A stretch of DNA of 23,962 bases, from positions 1-23,962 of the forward strand of contig JAUVLN010000004.1 in NCBI GenBank assembly GCA_030600725.1, given 5' to 3'. A program made the position numbers and the translations under genes. The stretch comes from Thermoplasmatota archaeon (GTDB lineage Archaea; Thermoplasmatota; Penumbrarchaeia; Penumbrarchaeales; Penumbrarchaeaceae). The notes under the pieces were generated by a model that searched no databases, was not told where the DNA came from, and worked only from the letters and a program-made list of their open reading frames with translations. This document shows positions 1 to 7,469 of the stretch, piece after piece (the first letter of the stretch is position 1; the number at the start of each line of letters is the position of its first letter).

Positions 1-34
1 CGTTTATTCCTATTAACGATTGCCCATTGAAAAC

Positions 35-77
35 AAACATATGTTTTGTTTTAACTATAATAGATAAACATATGTTT
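35..77 (+). promoter_or_regulatory. glnA promoter with two identical palindromic operator-like sites
   Basis: The perfect 12-bp palindrome AAACATATGTTT occurs twice, at 35-46 and 66-77; the second copy extends to a 14-bp palindrome (65-78). Their centres are 31 bp apart, about three helical turns, so both would face the same side of the DNA. A TATA-like ACTATAATA (54-62) lies between them, which would put a transcript start near 85. A second TATA-like stretch, CTTTAATAAG (95-104), could instead give a nearly leaderless transcript for the ATG at 132. The arrangement suggests a dimeric regulator binding across or beside the basal promoter, as a repressor or nitrogen-responsive switch. The binding protein is unknown. 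Confidence 0.65.
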
Positions 78-117
78 ACCCTTGATCGGATTAATCTTTA
101 ATAAGCATCCGTGATTC

Positions 118-131
118 CCCCGATCACGGGG
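118..131 (+). other. small hairpin just before the glnA ATG
   Basis: CCCCG (118-122) and CGGGG (127-131) form a five-base-pair GC stem with a four-base loop, ending directly at the ATG at 132. If the transcript starts near 85 this hairpin lies at the end of the leader and could hinder initiation at 132. If the promoter at 95-104 is used, it would be largely outside the transcript. It is short and may be coincidental. Confidence 0.3.
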
Positions 132-1649
132 ATGGAGATGGTCAAGATAATAAAGAATTTCGGATTCGAGAGCAAAGAGGAGGTAGTGGAGACGTTGAGG
201 AGATGTCCCGACATCAGGTTCATCCGGTTCATAACCGCGGATATGCACGGTGAGAGGCCGTGCGGGTTCACGGTCCCTGTATCGGAGCTTGGAGGTGCCA
301 TCCAGAATGACGGAAGTGTCCTTTTCGAGGGATCAGAGGGGCGGAGCGGGACCTTTTTAAAGGGGTTCGACGCGTCATCGCTCTATCCGGAGAGGATCAA
401 CGAGAGCGACAAGAACGCCTCCTTCGACTTCAGGACGGCAAGGGTCATTCCATGGTGTTACAGGACGAGGACCGAAGGGTATGAAAGGAGCTGGAGGGAA
501 ATGGTCATCTTCGGTGATGTGATCGACCCAAGGAATGGCCCCTACAAATACGATTCCAGGAACATATTGAGATCCGTGTTGACGGACCTCTCCCGAAAGG
601 GGATCTCGGACACCGTCTATATCGGGCCGGAACTGGAGTTCTTTCTGTTCGAGGCCGATGAGGGGGGAAATCCCATAATAGAGGAATTCCACAGGGATGA
701 CTGCAGGTTCCTCCGTCCGAATCTCGTTGACAAAGGGGCCTATTTCAAGGGTGGAAAATATGGACAGATACGAAAGGAGGCCCAGATGGCACTTCAGGAG
801 ATGGGATACAGGTTCGAATACGATCATCATGAGGTCTCGAACAGCCAGCATGAGATAGATGTCCATTACCTCCCCGCGCTGGAGATGGCCGACCTTGTAA
901 TGCTGTACCGATATGTTGTGAAAAAAGTGGCTTCATCATACGGCCTTTTCGCCTCGTTCATGCCCAAACCTATCGCAGGACAGAGTGGCAACGGGATGCA
1001 TACGCACCAATCCCTGTTCAAGGATGGAAGGAACATATTTCACGATCCCGACGATGAGAACGGCATGAGCCTGGATTGTAAACGATACATATCGGGTCTG
1101 ATGACGTATATACCCGAGATCACCGCGGTTTTGAACCCCTGGGTAAATTCATACAAGAGGCTTGTTCCAGGGTATGAGGCGCCGGTCTATATCTGCTGTG
1201 ATATCCAGAACAGATCATCGCTGATCAGGATACCCGGTTACGACCTTTCCAGTCCCGAGGCCGTCAGGGTGGAACTGCGAAACCCCGATCCCTCCTGCAA
1301 CCCTTACCTCTCCTTCGCCCTTCAGATCACAGCAGGGATCAGGGGTATCACAGATAAATTGAAGCCGGTGGAGATCCAGGAGATCAACGTGTATGAACTG
1401 ACAAAGGAGATGAGGGGTGATATCGGGATAAGACGCCTGCCCCCTGACCTGGACTCCGCCCTCGACCTTCTGGGATCAAGTGCTCTGGCCAGGGAGGTGA
1501 TGGGGGATGAATTCCTGAACCATTACCTATCCGCAAAGAGGGCTCATGTGGAAGCTTACGGCAGCAGCCTCGGGCATAGAAAGGGAGATCGGTCGATGGA
1601 GACCCAGATAAGCAGATACGAGATAGAGCAGCTGCTGCCCATTCTGTAG
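132..1649 (+). CDS. glnA: glutamine synthetase, type I
   Basis: Makes glutamine from glutamate, ammonium and ATP; the main entry point of nitrogen. Counted from the ATG at 132 (505 residues), the ammonium-site motif reads FDASS (D80, S83), followed by INESD as in enteric GlnA; Gly of the usual FDGSS is Ala. Metal and substrate motifs follow in order: PELEFFLFE (166-174), HHEVSNSQHEID (232-243), NGMHTHQSLF (287-296), NSYKRLVPGYEAP (339-351), NRSSLIRIP, and ELRNPDP (382-387). The tyrosine region NVYEL resembles the NLYDLP segment that bacteria adenylylate, but no adenylyltransferase is in view. About 15 extra residues precede FDASS compared with enteric GlnA. A GTG at 111 would add seven residues; ATG 132 fits the family length and the promoter. 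Convergent with the PAC2 gene, 20 bases apart. Confidence 0.95.
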   Translation: MEMVKIIKNFGFESKEEVVETLRRCPDIRFIRFITADMHGERPCGFTVPVSELGGAIQNDGSVLFEGSEGRSGTFLKGFDASSLYPERINESDKNASFDFRTARVIPWCYRTRTEGYERSWREMVIFGDVIDPRNGPYKYDSRNILRSVLTDLSRKGISDTVYIGPELEFFLFEADEGGNPIIEEFHRDDCRFLRPNLVDKGAYFKGGKYGQIRKEAQMALQEMGYRFEYDHHEVSNSQHEIDVHYLPALEMADLVMLYRYVVKKVASSYGLFASFMPKPIAGQSGNGMHTHQSLFKDGRNIFHDPDDENGMSLDCKRYISGLMTYIPEITAVLNPWVNSYKRLVPGYEAPVYICCDIQNRSSLIRIPGYDLSSPEAVRVELRNPDPSCNPYLSFALQITAGIRGITDKLKPVEIQEINVYELTKEMRGDIGIRRLPPDLDSALDLLGSSALAREVMGDEFLNHYLSAKRAHVEAYGSSLGHRKGDRSMETQISRYEIEQLLPIL

Positions 1650-1669
1650 ATCGATCGGACACCTTCGGA

Positions 1670-2455
1670 TCAACCGAAATACCTGAGATCGTCCCTCTCC
1701 TCCTGCTCGGAGGCCTCGAGGTCCTTTTTCAGTTTATTGGTTATCTCATCAACCTGTTTCGCCCTCTCCTCCAGTTTGGTAAGGTCGATCTCAAGGTCAA
1801 AGTATCGTGCCAGGACCTGCAGTATCTCACCTGCGGATCTGGGATCGGCGAAATATCCGGAGGTCTCCCCCATGAGGCAGATTCCAGGTATACCGAAAAA
1901 TTTCCCCATTCCAAGCAGAAGGCCAGAGGCTCCGATGATGCCGGATCCGGGCTCACCGCTCCTGAAGATAACTCCCAGGTCCTTGAACCTGGATATCATC
2001 TCCTTATGGGTCACCGCACCGAGGACAGATGGGGTTTCGACCATCCTTATCAGCCCAAAACCGCCCAACGTGAATATCATGGAGACGGATAGGTCACGCG
2101 CCAATTCAAGGGTCCTCAGGGAGAGGATATACTGGCCCTCTGGGGTTAACCCCTGATAATCTCCTGTGAGGACCAGAAGATCGGAGCCTCCGTCTTGACC
2201 CTTCATGTAATAAATATCGTGTCGAGCAAGGTCCACAACCCCATCCTCGCTGACTGAGACCTGTGGAGGCAAGTGCCTGGAATACAACCTTGCGTATGGT
2301 TTCAGATCAAGTACATCTATCAGATGTTCCACGGCCAGTTTTCCAACATTACCGACTCCGGGAAGGCCCTCTATCAATACCGGTTCCTTTAGCTCGGCCT
2401 TATCCTGATAATCGATGACGAATTCGAAATCTGTTGCTTTATTCGGGGTCACCAT
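1670..2455 (-). CDS. PAC2-family protein (proteasome assembly chaperone-like)
   Basis: A 261-residue member of the PAC2 family, related to eukaryotic proteasome assembly chaperones; the function of archaeal members is not settled. The N-terminal core shows the typical LIEGLPGVGNVGKLA segment (about residues 27-41), then TGDYQGLTPEGQY, TLGGFG, and a GIIGASGLLLGMG stretch, ending with a charged helical tail (EERAKQVDEI onward) that looks like a coiled coil. It is the last gene of the L44e operon. Its ATG lies inside the 3' end of nop10 (17-base overlap), with a GGAGG six bases ahead, so translation is probably coupled. The family is commonly found beside nop10 and eIF2-alpha in archaea, which links it to ribosome or protein quality functions by context only. 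Confidence 0.9.
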   Translation of the reverse strand: MVTPNKATDFEFVIDYQDKAELKEPVLIEGLPGVGNVGKLAVEHLIDVLDLKPYARLYSRHLPPQVSVSEDGVVDLARHDIYYMKGQDGGSDLLVLTGDYQGLTPEGQYILSLRTLELARDLSVSMIFTLGGFGLIRMVETPSVLGAVTHKEMISRFKDLGVIFRSGEPGSGIIGASGLLLGMGKFFGIPGICLMGETSGYFADPRSAGEILQVLARYFDLEIDLTKLEERAKQVDEITNKLKKDLEASEQEERDDLRYFG

Positions 2456-2624
2456 CTTCTGCCTCCAATGATTCCATGTATGCCATCCGACGGTACTTGC
2501 CGAATCTATCCTGGGGGGAGAACCGGGGTGGAAATGTATTCTGTGTGTTTATCCTGCATTTCGAACAGCTATGCTGAAAGGTATACCGGCCGCAGCTTGG
2601 ACATTTCCTGATCCTGCTCCTCAA
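2439..2624 (-). CDS. nop10: Nop10, H/ACA ribonucleoprotein subunit
   Basis: A 61-residue protein of the family that binds Cbf5 in H/ACA guide-RNA particles, which make pseudouridine in rRNA. The N-terminal zinc ribbon is visible as CPSCGRYTF near residues 8-16 and CSKC near 20-23, followed by the basic PPRFSPQDRFGKYRR segment that contacts Cbf5 and RNA. The only sensible start is a TTG at 2622-2624, because no ATG or GTG precedes the zinc ribbon in frame after the eIF2-alpha stop. A GAGGGTG sequence sits five bases before the TTG, which supports it. It follows eIF2-alpha by 15 bases and overlaps the PAC2-family start. Confidence 0.93.
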   Translation of the reverse strand: MRSRIRKCPSCGRYTFQHSCSKCRINTQNTFPPRFSPQDRFGKYRRMAYMESLEAEDGDPE

Positions 2625-2639
2625 TGAAACACCCTCACG

Positions 2640-3434
2640 TTATGCTTTCCTTATGAACTTGCCATCTCCCCCAAGGTTTACAAGGTGGTCAACTGCCCCC
2701 TGGGCGGCCTCCTTGAGAACCTCCTCGGCGATCTTGTAGTTAGGGGCCTCCAGGATCAACCTGTATTTCGGGGCCCCCAGGTAGTAGATCTTCAACTTCA
2801 CATCATCGATCTCGTTACCGATCCTCTCGGTGATCTCAAGGGATCCCTTGATGTCCAGCATTCCTCTTGGTTCGGGGGAGGTAAGCTCGAGGATACCATT
2901 GATCTCCACATACGGCGGGGTGATATTATCCTTGGAGATCTTTATGAACTCATTCATCCAGTCCCCTGAGAATCCTGCCTCCTCCAGGGATGACTCACTT
3001 ATGGCGCAGGCCTCCATTGCCCCATATAAAGAATCGTATTCCTGTATCAGCTGATACCCAAAATCCGCCATGCCCTTGTTGAAATCAGTACCCATCTGCT
3101 CGCAGAGCATCTCAACAAGCTTTCGGGCCTTCTGCTCACCCTTCCACTGCTGTATCTTCTCCCGCTTCTGATGGGCGTTAACGGCTTTCAGGGAGAGATC
3201 TACCGATTTGTATCGCTTCCTATCGTCCACACCAAGGACCTTGCAGACGATCTTCTGGCCCTCCCGAACATGGTCCCTTATGTATTTCACCCATCCCGAT
3301 GCAACCTCTGCGATATGGAGGAAGCCCTCAAGATCGGGATATTCATCCAGCTCCACAACGACGCCGAAGTTCTTTACCTGCTTTACTGTGGCAACCACCA
3401 GCTCTCCTTCCTCCGGTACCTCGTTGTAGACCAT
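2640..3434 (-). CDS. translation initiation factor aIF2, alpha subunit
   Basis: The alpha subunit of heterotrimeric aIF2, which carries initiator tRNA to the small ribosomal subunit. The 264 residues show the three expected parts: an N-terminal S1/OB domain (about 11-85, with GELVVATV, KNFGVVVELDEY, GFLHIAEV and KVLGVD), a helical middle domain (about 90-175), and a C-terminal alpha/beta domain that packs on the gamma subunit (from about ITPPYVEINGILEL to the end). Length is normal for archaea. The ATG at 3434 has GGAG eight bases upstream. In eukaryotes Ser51 of the S1 domain is the regulatory phosphorylation site; here that loop reads ASGWVKYIRDHV. It sits between S27e (26-base gap) and nop10. 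Confidence 0.97.
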   Translation of the reverse strand: MVYNEVPEEGELVVATVKQVKNFGVVVELDEYPDLEGFLHIAEVASGWVKYIRDHVREGQKIVCKVLGVDDRKRYKSVDLSLKAVNAHQKREKIQQWKGEQKARKLVEMLCEQMGTDFNKGMADFGYQLIQEYDSLYGAMEACAISESSLEEAGFSGDWMNEFIKISKDNITPPYVEINGILELTSPEPRGMLDIKGSLEITERIGNEIDDVKLKIYYLGAPKYRLILEAPNYKIAEEVLKEAAQGAVDHLVNLGGDGKFIRKA

Positions 3435-3460
3435 CTTTATCTCTCCTGTTTACGGCCTGA

Positions 3461-3658
3461 TCAGGCCATATCCACATCCGCCCTTTCAAGGATCTCGCCC
3501 TTGATCTCGGCCTTTCCGCCCTTGGGATTTACCATTGTGGCTCCACACACGGTACAGCCCACTTTCGTCGTGGACCTGTCGAATACCGTCTGTACGTTAC
3601 CGCAATCCTGACACTTTACCTTCAGGAACTTGCTCCGGGGTTTTGTATTGATTTCCAT
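3461..3658 (-). CDS. rps27e: 30S ribosomal protein S27e
   Basis: A 65-residue zinc-ribbon protein of the small ribosomal subunit. The ribbon is formed by CQDCGN (from residue 16) and CTVCGA (from residue 35), with the family sequence between them ([11 protein letters not shown]) and the typical basic N-terminus. It lies five bases after L44e. Its start is preceded by GGCTGATC, a weaker version of the window's ribosome binding site. The L44e-S27e-eIF2-alpha-Nop10 order is a long-conserved archaeal cluster. Confidence 0.97.
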   Translation of the reverse strand: MEINTKPRSKFLKVKCQDCGNVQTVFDRSTTKVGCTVCGATMVNPKGGKAEIKGEILERADVDMA

Positions 3659-3663
3659 GATGA

Positions 3664-3945
3664 TCAGCCCTCAACCAGCTCGAACTTCTTCGCCCTGATG
3701 CAAGGTGGCATGGTCATTTTGCCGCACTCCTTGCACTTGTATCTCAGCTGTACCCTCTTTGTCGGTTTCTCCCTACCCTCTGGTTTGGGACGCGGGAAAC
3801 CTCCATAGCCAGCCGTCACCTTTCTGAAACGCCTCTGCCCCCAGGCCAGTTCACTTGCCCGCCTCTTCTTTACCTTCTCCACTTCCTGAAGGGAGTGGTG
3901 TTTGCAGTGAGGGCAATATCGTTTAACGCTCCTTGGCATTTTCAT
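3664..3945 (-). CDS. rpl44e: 50S ribosomal protein L44e
   Basis: A 93-residue large-subunit protein located near the ribosomal E site in archaeal and eukaryotic ribosomes. Zinc ligands are seen as CPHCKHH (from residue 11) and CKECGK (about 72-77). The middle holds the [20 protein letters not shown] stretch typical of the family. The ATG at 3945 is preceded by AGGTGA six bases upstream, and a second ATG two codons later is less well placed. First gene of a five-gene operon. Confidence 0.97.
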   Translation of the reverse strand: MKMPRSVKRYCPHCKHHSLQEVEKVKKRRASELAWGQRRFRKVTAGYGGFPRPKPEGREKPTKRVQLRYKCKECGKMTMPPCIRAKKFELVEG

Positions 3946-4000
3946 TTTTTCTCACCTTTTATCCTTGAATGATGGCTTGGTGAGGGCGTATTTTGGAACC

Positions 4001-4018
4001 ACTATTAATATTTATAGT
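4001..4018 (-). promoter_or_regulatory. promoter of the L44e operon
   Basis: On the minus strand the stretch reads as an AT-rich TATA region (CTATAAATATTA). Transcription would start near 3980 and give a leader of about 35 bases carrying the AGGTGA ribosome binding site. The 18 bases form a near-perfect palindrome (8 of 9 paired positions), which in such AT-rich DNA may only reflect the TATA box. The rest of 3946-4132 shows no gene. Confidence 0.6.
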
Positions 4019-4132
4019 AATATACCCACCAATAACAGAGGTCCCCCGTCTTCCCATACTACATGGAGATCACAGAAAACCCTCCGATATCCTACCTTGT
4101 CGGTTTCGGCGACCGTCATATATCAGGGCCCC

Positions 4133-4441
4133 TCATTCATCACCTGATGAGGCGGGCTCATCATCGGTTCCCTTCAACAGAACGATCTCGATCCATGATA
4201 CGTTGATACCCTCCACCCTCTCCTCATCCGGAATGTTCACGGTCCCTATCCGGATACTATCCACCTTCAGGCCTTTGATGAACCTGTTTCTGGAGATCTC
4301 GGCAACATCCACCGCTTTGCTAATGGACCGCCCCCTCGCTTTCAATGATACCCGCTCGGCGCCGGAATTGAACTGTGTGATCACTGCCAGTACATAATTT
4401 ATCGATGGTTTGCGTCCAATGAATATCGTATTCTCCTCCAT
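4133..4441 (-). CDS. albA: Alba family DNA/RNA-binding chromatin protein
   Basis: A small abundant nucleic-acid-binding protein that coats and bridges DNA and also binds RNA. Starting at the ATG at 4441 it has 102 residues. It opens with the family signature [15 protein letters not shown] (from residue 6), then a basic region with [16 protein letters not shown], then the beta-hairpin region around [12 protein letters not shown]. The C-terminal tail is acidic ([10 protein letters not shown]). The reading frame stays open to an ATG at 4489, but the TATA box at 4495-4501 puts transcription start near 4471, downstream of that codon, so 4441 is preferred. Monocistronic; divergent from trpS. Confidence 0.93.
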   Translation of the reverse strand: MEENTIFIGRKPSINYVLAVITQFNSGAERVSLKARGRSISKAVDVAEISRNRFIKGLKVDSIRIGTVNIPDEERVEGINVSWIEIVLLKGTDDEPASSGDE

Positions 4442-4494
4442 CGTCTTTATCCCCTGTATATCACCGCTGGTTCCAGTCCCATTGGACACGTTCG

Positions 4495-4501
4495 TATATA
4501 A
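4495..4501. promoter_or_regulatory. TATA box between alba and trpS
   Basis: TATATAA is read on the plus strand and TTATATA on the minus strand. On the minus strand it gives an alba transcript starting near 4471 with a leader of about 30 bases. On the plus strand it would start near 4525, just before an ATG at 4528 that opens a 34-codon in-frame extension of trpS. One box could therefore serve both genes, or only alba. Confidence 0.55.
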
Positions 4502-4629
4502 CCCTTTTCTGCCGATGCTTTTTTCTTATGGACAGTTCGACCCTGTATCATATTCGCGGTAATTATGGAAAAATAGATATCATATCTCAAATATGCGCGG
4601 TATGGATAGAAACGATGGAGAGAAAAAAT

Positions 4630-5943
4630 ATGATCGACCCCTGGGCGCAGACCGATATAGATGATTATTCAAGGATAATGATGGAATTTGGGATAGAGAG
4701 GTTCGATCCGTCAACCCTTCCTTCAGAGCCGACCCCACCGAGATTGTTCAGGAAGAACATAGTTTTCGGACACCGGGGATTCGAGACTATCCTGGGCAGG
4801 ATAAGGTCAGGAGGTGATTTCGCGATCCTCTCGGGACTCATGCCCTCTGGCAGGATGCATCTGGGACACAAAATGGTGATCGACCAGATAAAATACCTCC
4901 AGAATTTTAACCCCTCTACCTTTATCGCGGTTGCCGATTTCGAGGCGTATGCCACGAGGGGCATGCATCTGGAGAAGGCCAGGACGCTGGCCATTGAATC
5001 GTATATAAAGAGCTATCTCGGACTGGGTCTGGGTGTCGATAAACTGGAGATATACTTCCAATCCAAAAGGGAGGATGTGAAGGACATCGCATATCTGATG
5101 GGGAAGAAGGTGAACCTCTCCACCATGAAGGCCATATACGGTTTCGATGACTCCACGAACATGGCCCACATGCACTCCCCCCTGATCCAGGCGGGGGACA
5201 TACTTCATCCCCAGGTAAGGCTGGGCCCCATTCCCGTTGTTGTGCCGGTAGGGGTCGATCAGGACCCCCATATCAGGCTTTGCAGGGACCTTGCATCATC
5301 TTTCAGAATGTTCAACGCCACCGTTACTTCGGACGGTAAAGTGGGCGTATTCGTCAAGGTCGACGATGATGTGGAGAGATTATTATCCAAGGCCCGATCC
5401 GTTCTGGAAGGGCTGGGTTACCTCGATTTCAAAATGGTCCCGAGATACAAGGCCCTATACCTACCAGGAGCGTCCCCCTCGGATGTCCCGATCATGGATG
5501 AGGCCCTGGCCCTGTTGGAGAAAGAGGAGGGGGGGTTCGGTTTCATCCCACCCTCGTCAACATACCACAGGTTCATCAAAGGGATCACCGGCGAGAAGAT
5601 GAGCTCATCCAAACCGGAAACCGCCATATTCCTGGATGATGAGCCTGCAGAGGCCGTTAAAAAACTGAAGAAGGCTGTAACCGGTGGGAGGGACACGGCC
5701 GAGGAACAGAGGGAAAAGGGCGGAAGACCGGATATCTGTTCCGTATTCAACACGATGCTGTATCACCTCGTTCAAAGCGACGATGAGATCGACCGGATAC
5801 GGGAGGAATGCCTCCAGGGCATCAGGTTGTGCGGATCATGCAAGAAAGAGGCCTGCCAGTACCTGGAGGATTTTCTGAACGAGTTCAGGGAGATCAGAGA
5901 GCAGAGAGAGCACCTGGTCAGAGAGATCGTCAAATGGGATTGA
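4630..5943 (+). CDS. trpS: tryptophanyl-tRNA synthetase
   Basis: Class I synthetase that charges tRNA-Trp. From the ATG at 4630 it has 437 residues. The HIGH motif appears as PSGRMHLGHK (72-81) and the KMSKS motif as KMSSS (323-327). The segment from VPVGVDQDPHIRL is the archaeal/eukaryal-type active-site region. The frame is open from an ATG at 4528, and another ATG lies at 4615. I prefer 4630 because archaeal TrpRS proteins usually begin just before an I/T-D-P-W motif (here MIDPW), because GGAG lies nine bases upstream, and because 4528-4614 is AT-rich and unlike coding sequence. A C-terminal cysteine group (C401, C404, C409) may bind metal. Convergent with aRF1, 24 bases apart. Confidence 0.95.
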   Translation: MIDPWAQTDIDDYSRIMMEFGIERFDPSTLPSEPTPPRLFRKNIVFGHRGFETILGRIRSGGDFAILSGLMPSGRMHLGHKMVIDQIKYLQNFNPSTFIAVADFEAYATRGMHLEKARTLAIESYIKSYLGLGLGVDKLEIYFQSKREDVKDIAYLMGKKVNLSTMKAIYGFDDSTNMAHMHSPLIQAGDILHPQVRLGPIPVVVPVGVDQDPHIRLCRDLASSFRMFNATVTSDGKVGVFVKVDDDVERLLSKARSVLEGLGYLDFKMVPRYKALYLPGASPSDVPIMDEALALLEKEEGGFGFIPPSSTYHRFIKGITGEKMSSSKPETAIFLDDEPAEAVKKLKKAVTGGRDTAEEQREKGGRPDICSVFNTMLYHLVQSDDEIDRIREECLQGIRLCGSCKKEACQYLEDFLNEFREIREQREHLVREIVKWD

Positions 5944-5967
5944 ACCGGGATCGATGACCTATTGGCA

Positions 5968-7200
5968 TCAGAAACCGACCATGTACCTAAGGAGGGCTGC
6001 GATCCCACCGAATGCACGAAGAAGCATGGTACCCTCCGAGGAATCGGTGGAGATGAGCTCCAACTCGGAGGAGTAAAGCTCGCATATCCTATCCATCTCA
6101 CTGATCATATCCTCCTCAAGGATCAGCTCGGAAAGGCCTCCGCATTTCCCGCATTTTTCGGAGTTGCCGCCCCTGGAGATGACATATCTCTCCTCCTCGT
6201 TGCTGCAGCCGGAGCATCTCCAGATCTGATGGTGTTTCTCGAGGCCTTCCGAAACCAGCAGGATCTCAACGGCGCCCGCCTCCAATGCCTGGCGGACCTG
6301 GGCCTCACCGTAAGCGCTGAGACCTCCGTCTTCCTTCCTTATCTCGGAAAAGAGTCGGTGCATCAGCTCCTTTTCCTTGGTCACCTCAAGGTGTTGTAAT
6401 GTGGGCAGGGCCTTTTCAAGAAGCTCACCAAGGCCGAACTCGTTTGTGTAGCCGGTATCAAAGGTATCGATCACCTTCTTCTGGAGCTCATGGTGAAGGT
6501 ATTCGCTCTTCAGGAAGAAATCCTTGGTCGACCCGGGCCCCCCAATGAGTATCCCTTTCAACTCATCCACACCCAGAAATGCCTCCGTGCAGATGTCGGT
6601 CACCTTCTTGTAGTACTCATGGGCAGCGATCTCGATCAAACGCTCGAACCTCTGAGCCGACTGTCCCCCTCTGCCGTGCTTCGATGGGACCAGGGACTGG
6701 ATGTTCTTGATCAATTCAATTCTCTTGCCTTTCAACAAGCCTATGGTGGCTTCGGACCTGTCGACCACGATGAGTCCGAAAACCTCCTCCTCCATCATCA
6801 TACCTTTTAGATGATCAAGATAGAAATAACTGTCACATCGGTAGAGGAATGTGGTGATCTCAATCGGGGGTTCCACAACACGGGCTATCATCTTCGTCTG
6901 ATCGGCTCCGGTTGGTATATGGCCCACGAAAAATGCCAGACCGTTCTCCGGTGCCATCCGGAGGTTCTTCAGCCTGGACATGATCGATTCGATCGCCGAG
7001 GTCACATTCTTCCTCGTCGATTTTGACTTTATGTTCGATGACTGCGAAAACTCGTTCCTCAGATAGTTCATCACATCGGATATCTGCTTGGACCCTGGAA
7101 CATAAAGGCTGATCAATTCCGTCGCCCTGCCCTTGTATGAGCCGAGCTCCTCCAGGACCTTTCTGAACTCGTATTTCTCCCTCGCGGTCAATTTCGCCAT
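5968..7200 (-). CDS. prf1: peptide chain release factor aRF1
   Basis: Recognises all three stop codons and triggers peptide release; the archaeal counterpart of eRF1. The 410 residues contain NIKS (56-59) in the codon-reading domain, with adjacent KSTRKNV, and GRGGQSAQRF with the catalytic GGQ at 178-180. The C-terminal domain, which contacts aEF1A/ABCE1, carries a zinc-ribbon-like minidomain, CSGC near residue 328 and CGKC about 20 residues later. The frame extends another 73 codons upstream, but that part crosses the promoter region and looks non-coding. The ATG at 7200 is preceded by GGTGG with the same spacing as the surface-protein gene and L40e. Confidence 0.97.
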   Translation of the reverse strand: MAKLTAREKYEFRKVLEELGSYKGRATELISLYVPGSKQISDVMNYLRNEFSQSSNIKSKSTRKNVTSAIESIMSRLKNLRMAPENGLAFFVGHIPTGADQTKMIARVVEPPIEITTFLYRCDSYFYLDHLKGMMMEEEVFGLIVVDRSEATIGLLKGKRIELIKNIQSLVPSKHGRGGQSAQRFERLIEIAAHEYYKKVTDICTEAFLGVDELKGILIGGPGSTKDFFLKSEYLHHELQKKVIDTFDTGYTNEFGLGELLEKALPTLQHLEVTKEKELMHRLFSEIRKEDGGLSAYGEAQVRQALEAGAVEILLVSEGLEKHHQIWRCSGCSNEEERYVISRGGNSEKCGKCGGLSELILEEDMISEMDRICELYSSELELISTDSSEGTMLLRAFGGIAALLRYMVGF

Positions 7201-7257
7201 TATGCCACCACATTTCCGGGCGTTTAAAGCTTGAGGATGGCCTCCACAATCGACATC

Positions 7258-7267
7258 ATTAATAAAA
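7258..7267 (-). promoter_or_regulatory. probable aRF1 promoter
   Basis: On the minus strand TTTTATTAAT forms a TATA-like element; transcription would start near 7236 and give a leader of about 36 bases that contains the GGTGG ribosome binding site. A second TATA-like TTTAAA at 7223-7228 would leave almost no leader and would cut off that site, so it is less likely. Confidence 0.5.
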
Positions 7268-7313
7268 CTTGCTTCCCGGCCCAACGTGGTAAGACCCAAT
7301 AGACAGGATACCA

Positions 7314-7335
7314 AACGATATCCGTTTATATCGTT
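7314..7335. promoter_or_regulatory. inverted repeat in the aRF1/surface-protein intergenic region
   Basis: AACGATAT (7314-7321) and ATATCGTT (7328-7335) are perfect inverted repeats with a six-base spacer. An overlapping pair AAACG/CGTTT (7313-7317 and 7323-7327) interlocks with it. The element lies about 110 bases upstream of the aRF1 start and 135 upstream of the surface-protein start. It could be an operator or a hairpin; no regulator is identified. Confidence 0.4.
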
Positions 7336-7386
7336 CCGGATGAAGGATCTTACAATGGTTGAAAATGAATCAGCTTCTCGAAATAG

Positions 7387-7408
7387 TATTATACCATAAC
7401 TGTATATG
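7387..7408 (+). promoter_or_regulatory. probable promoter of the surface-protein gene
   Basis: Two TATA-like elements, AGTATTATACC (7386-7396) and GTATATG (7402-7408), could direct starts near 7418 or 7432, leaving a leader of about 40-50 bases before the ATG at 7470. The leader holds the GGTGG ribosome binding site at 7460-7464. Confidence 0.45.
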
Positions 7409-7469
7409 AACCACTGCATTAGAAGTCCGATCTCTATCTGGACATCTATGGTTCAAAGTGGTGGTAAAT

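Noticed and set aside
321..384. Possible loss of the ammonium-binding Asp in glutamine synthetase, reading FEGSEG as a changed FDGSS
   Set aside because: FDASS followed by INESD a few residues later aligns better with the enteric FDGSS...INESD, so the Asp and second Ser are present and FEGSEG belongs to a preceding insertion.
375..866. 163-codon minus-strand frame inside glnA
   Set aside because: Lies opposite conserved glutamine synthetase motifs and has no recognisable features or ribosome binding site.
4001..4018. AT-rich near-palindrome as a specific operator of the L44e operon
   Set aside because: It coincides with the TATA box and its symmetry is easily explained by AT composition.
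7201..7419. 73-codon N-terminal extension of aRF1
   Set aside because: It crosses the TATA-like elements and inverted repeat of the divergent promoter region; the family start and GGTGG site support 7200.
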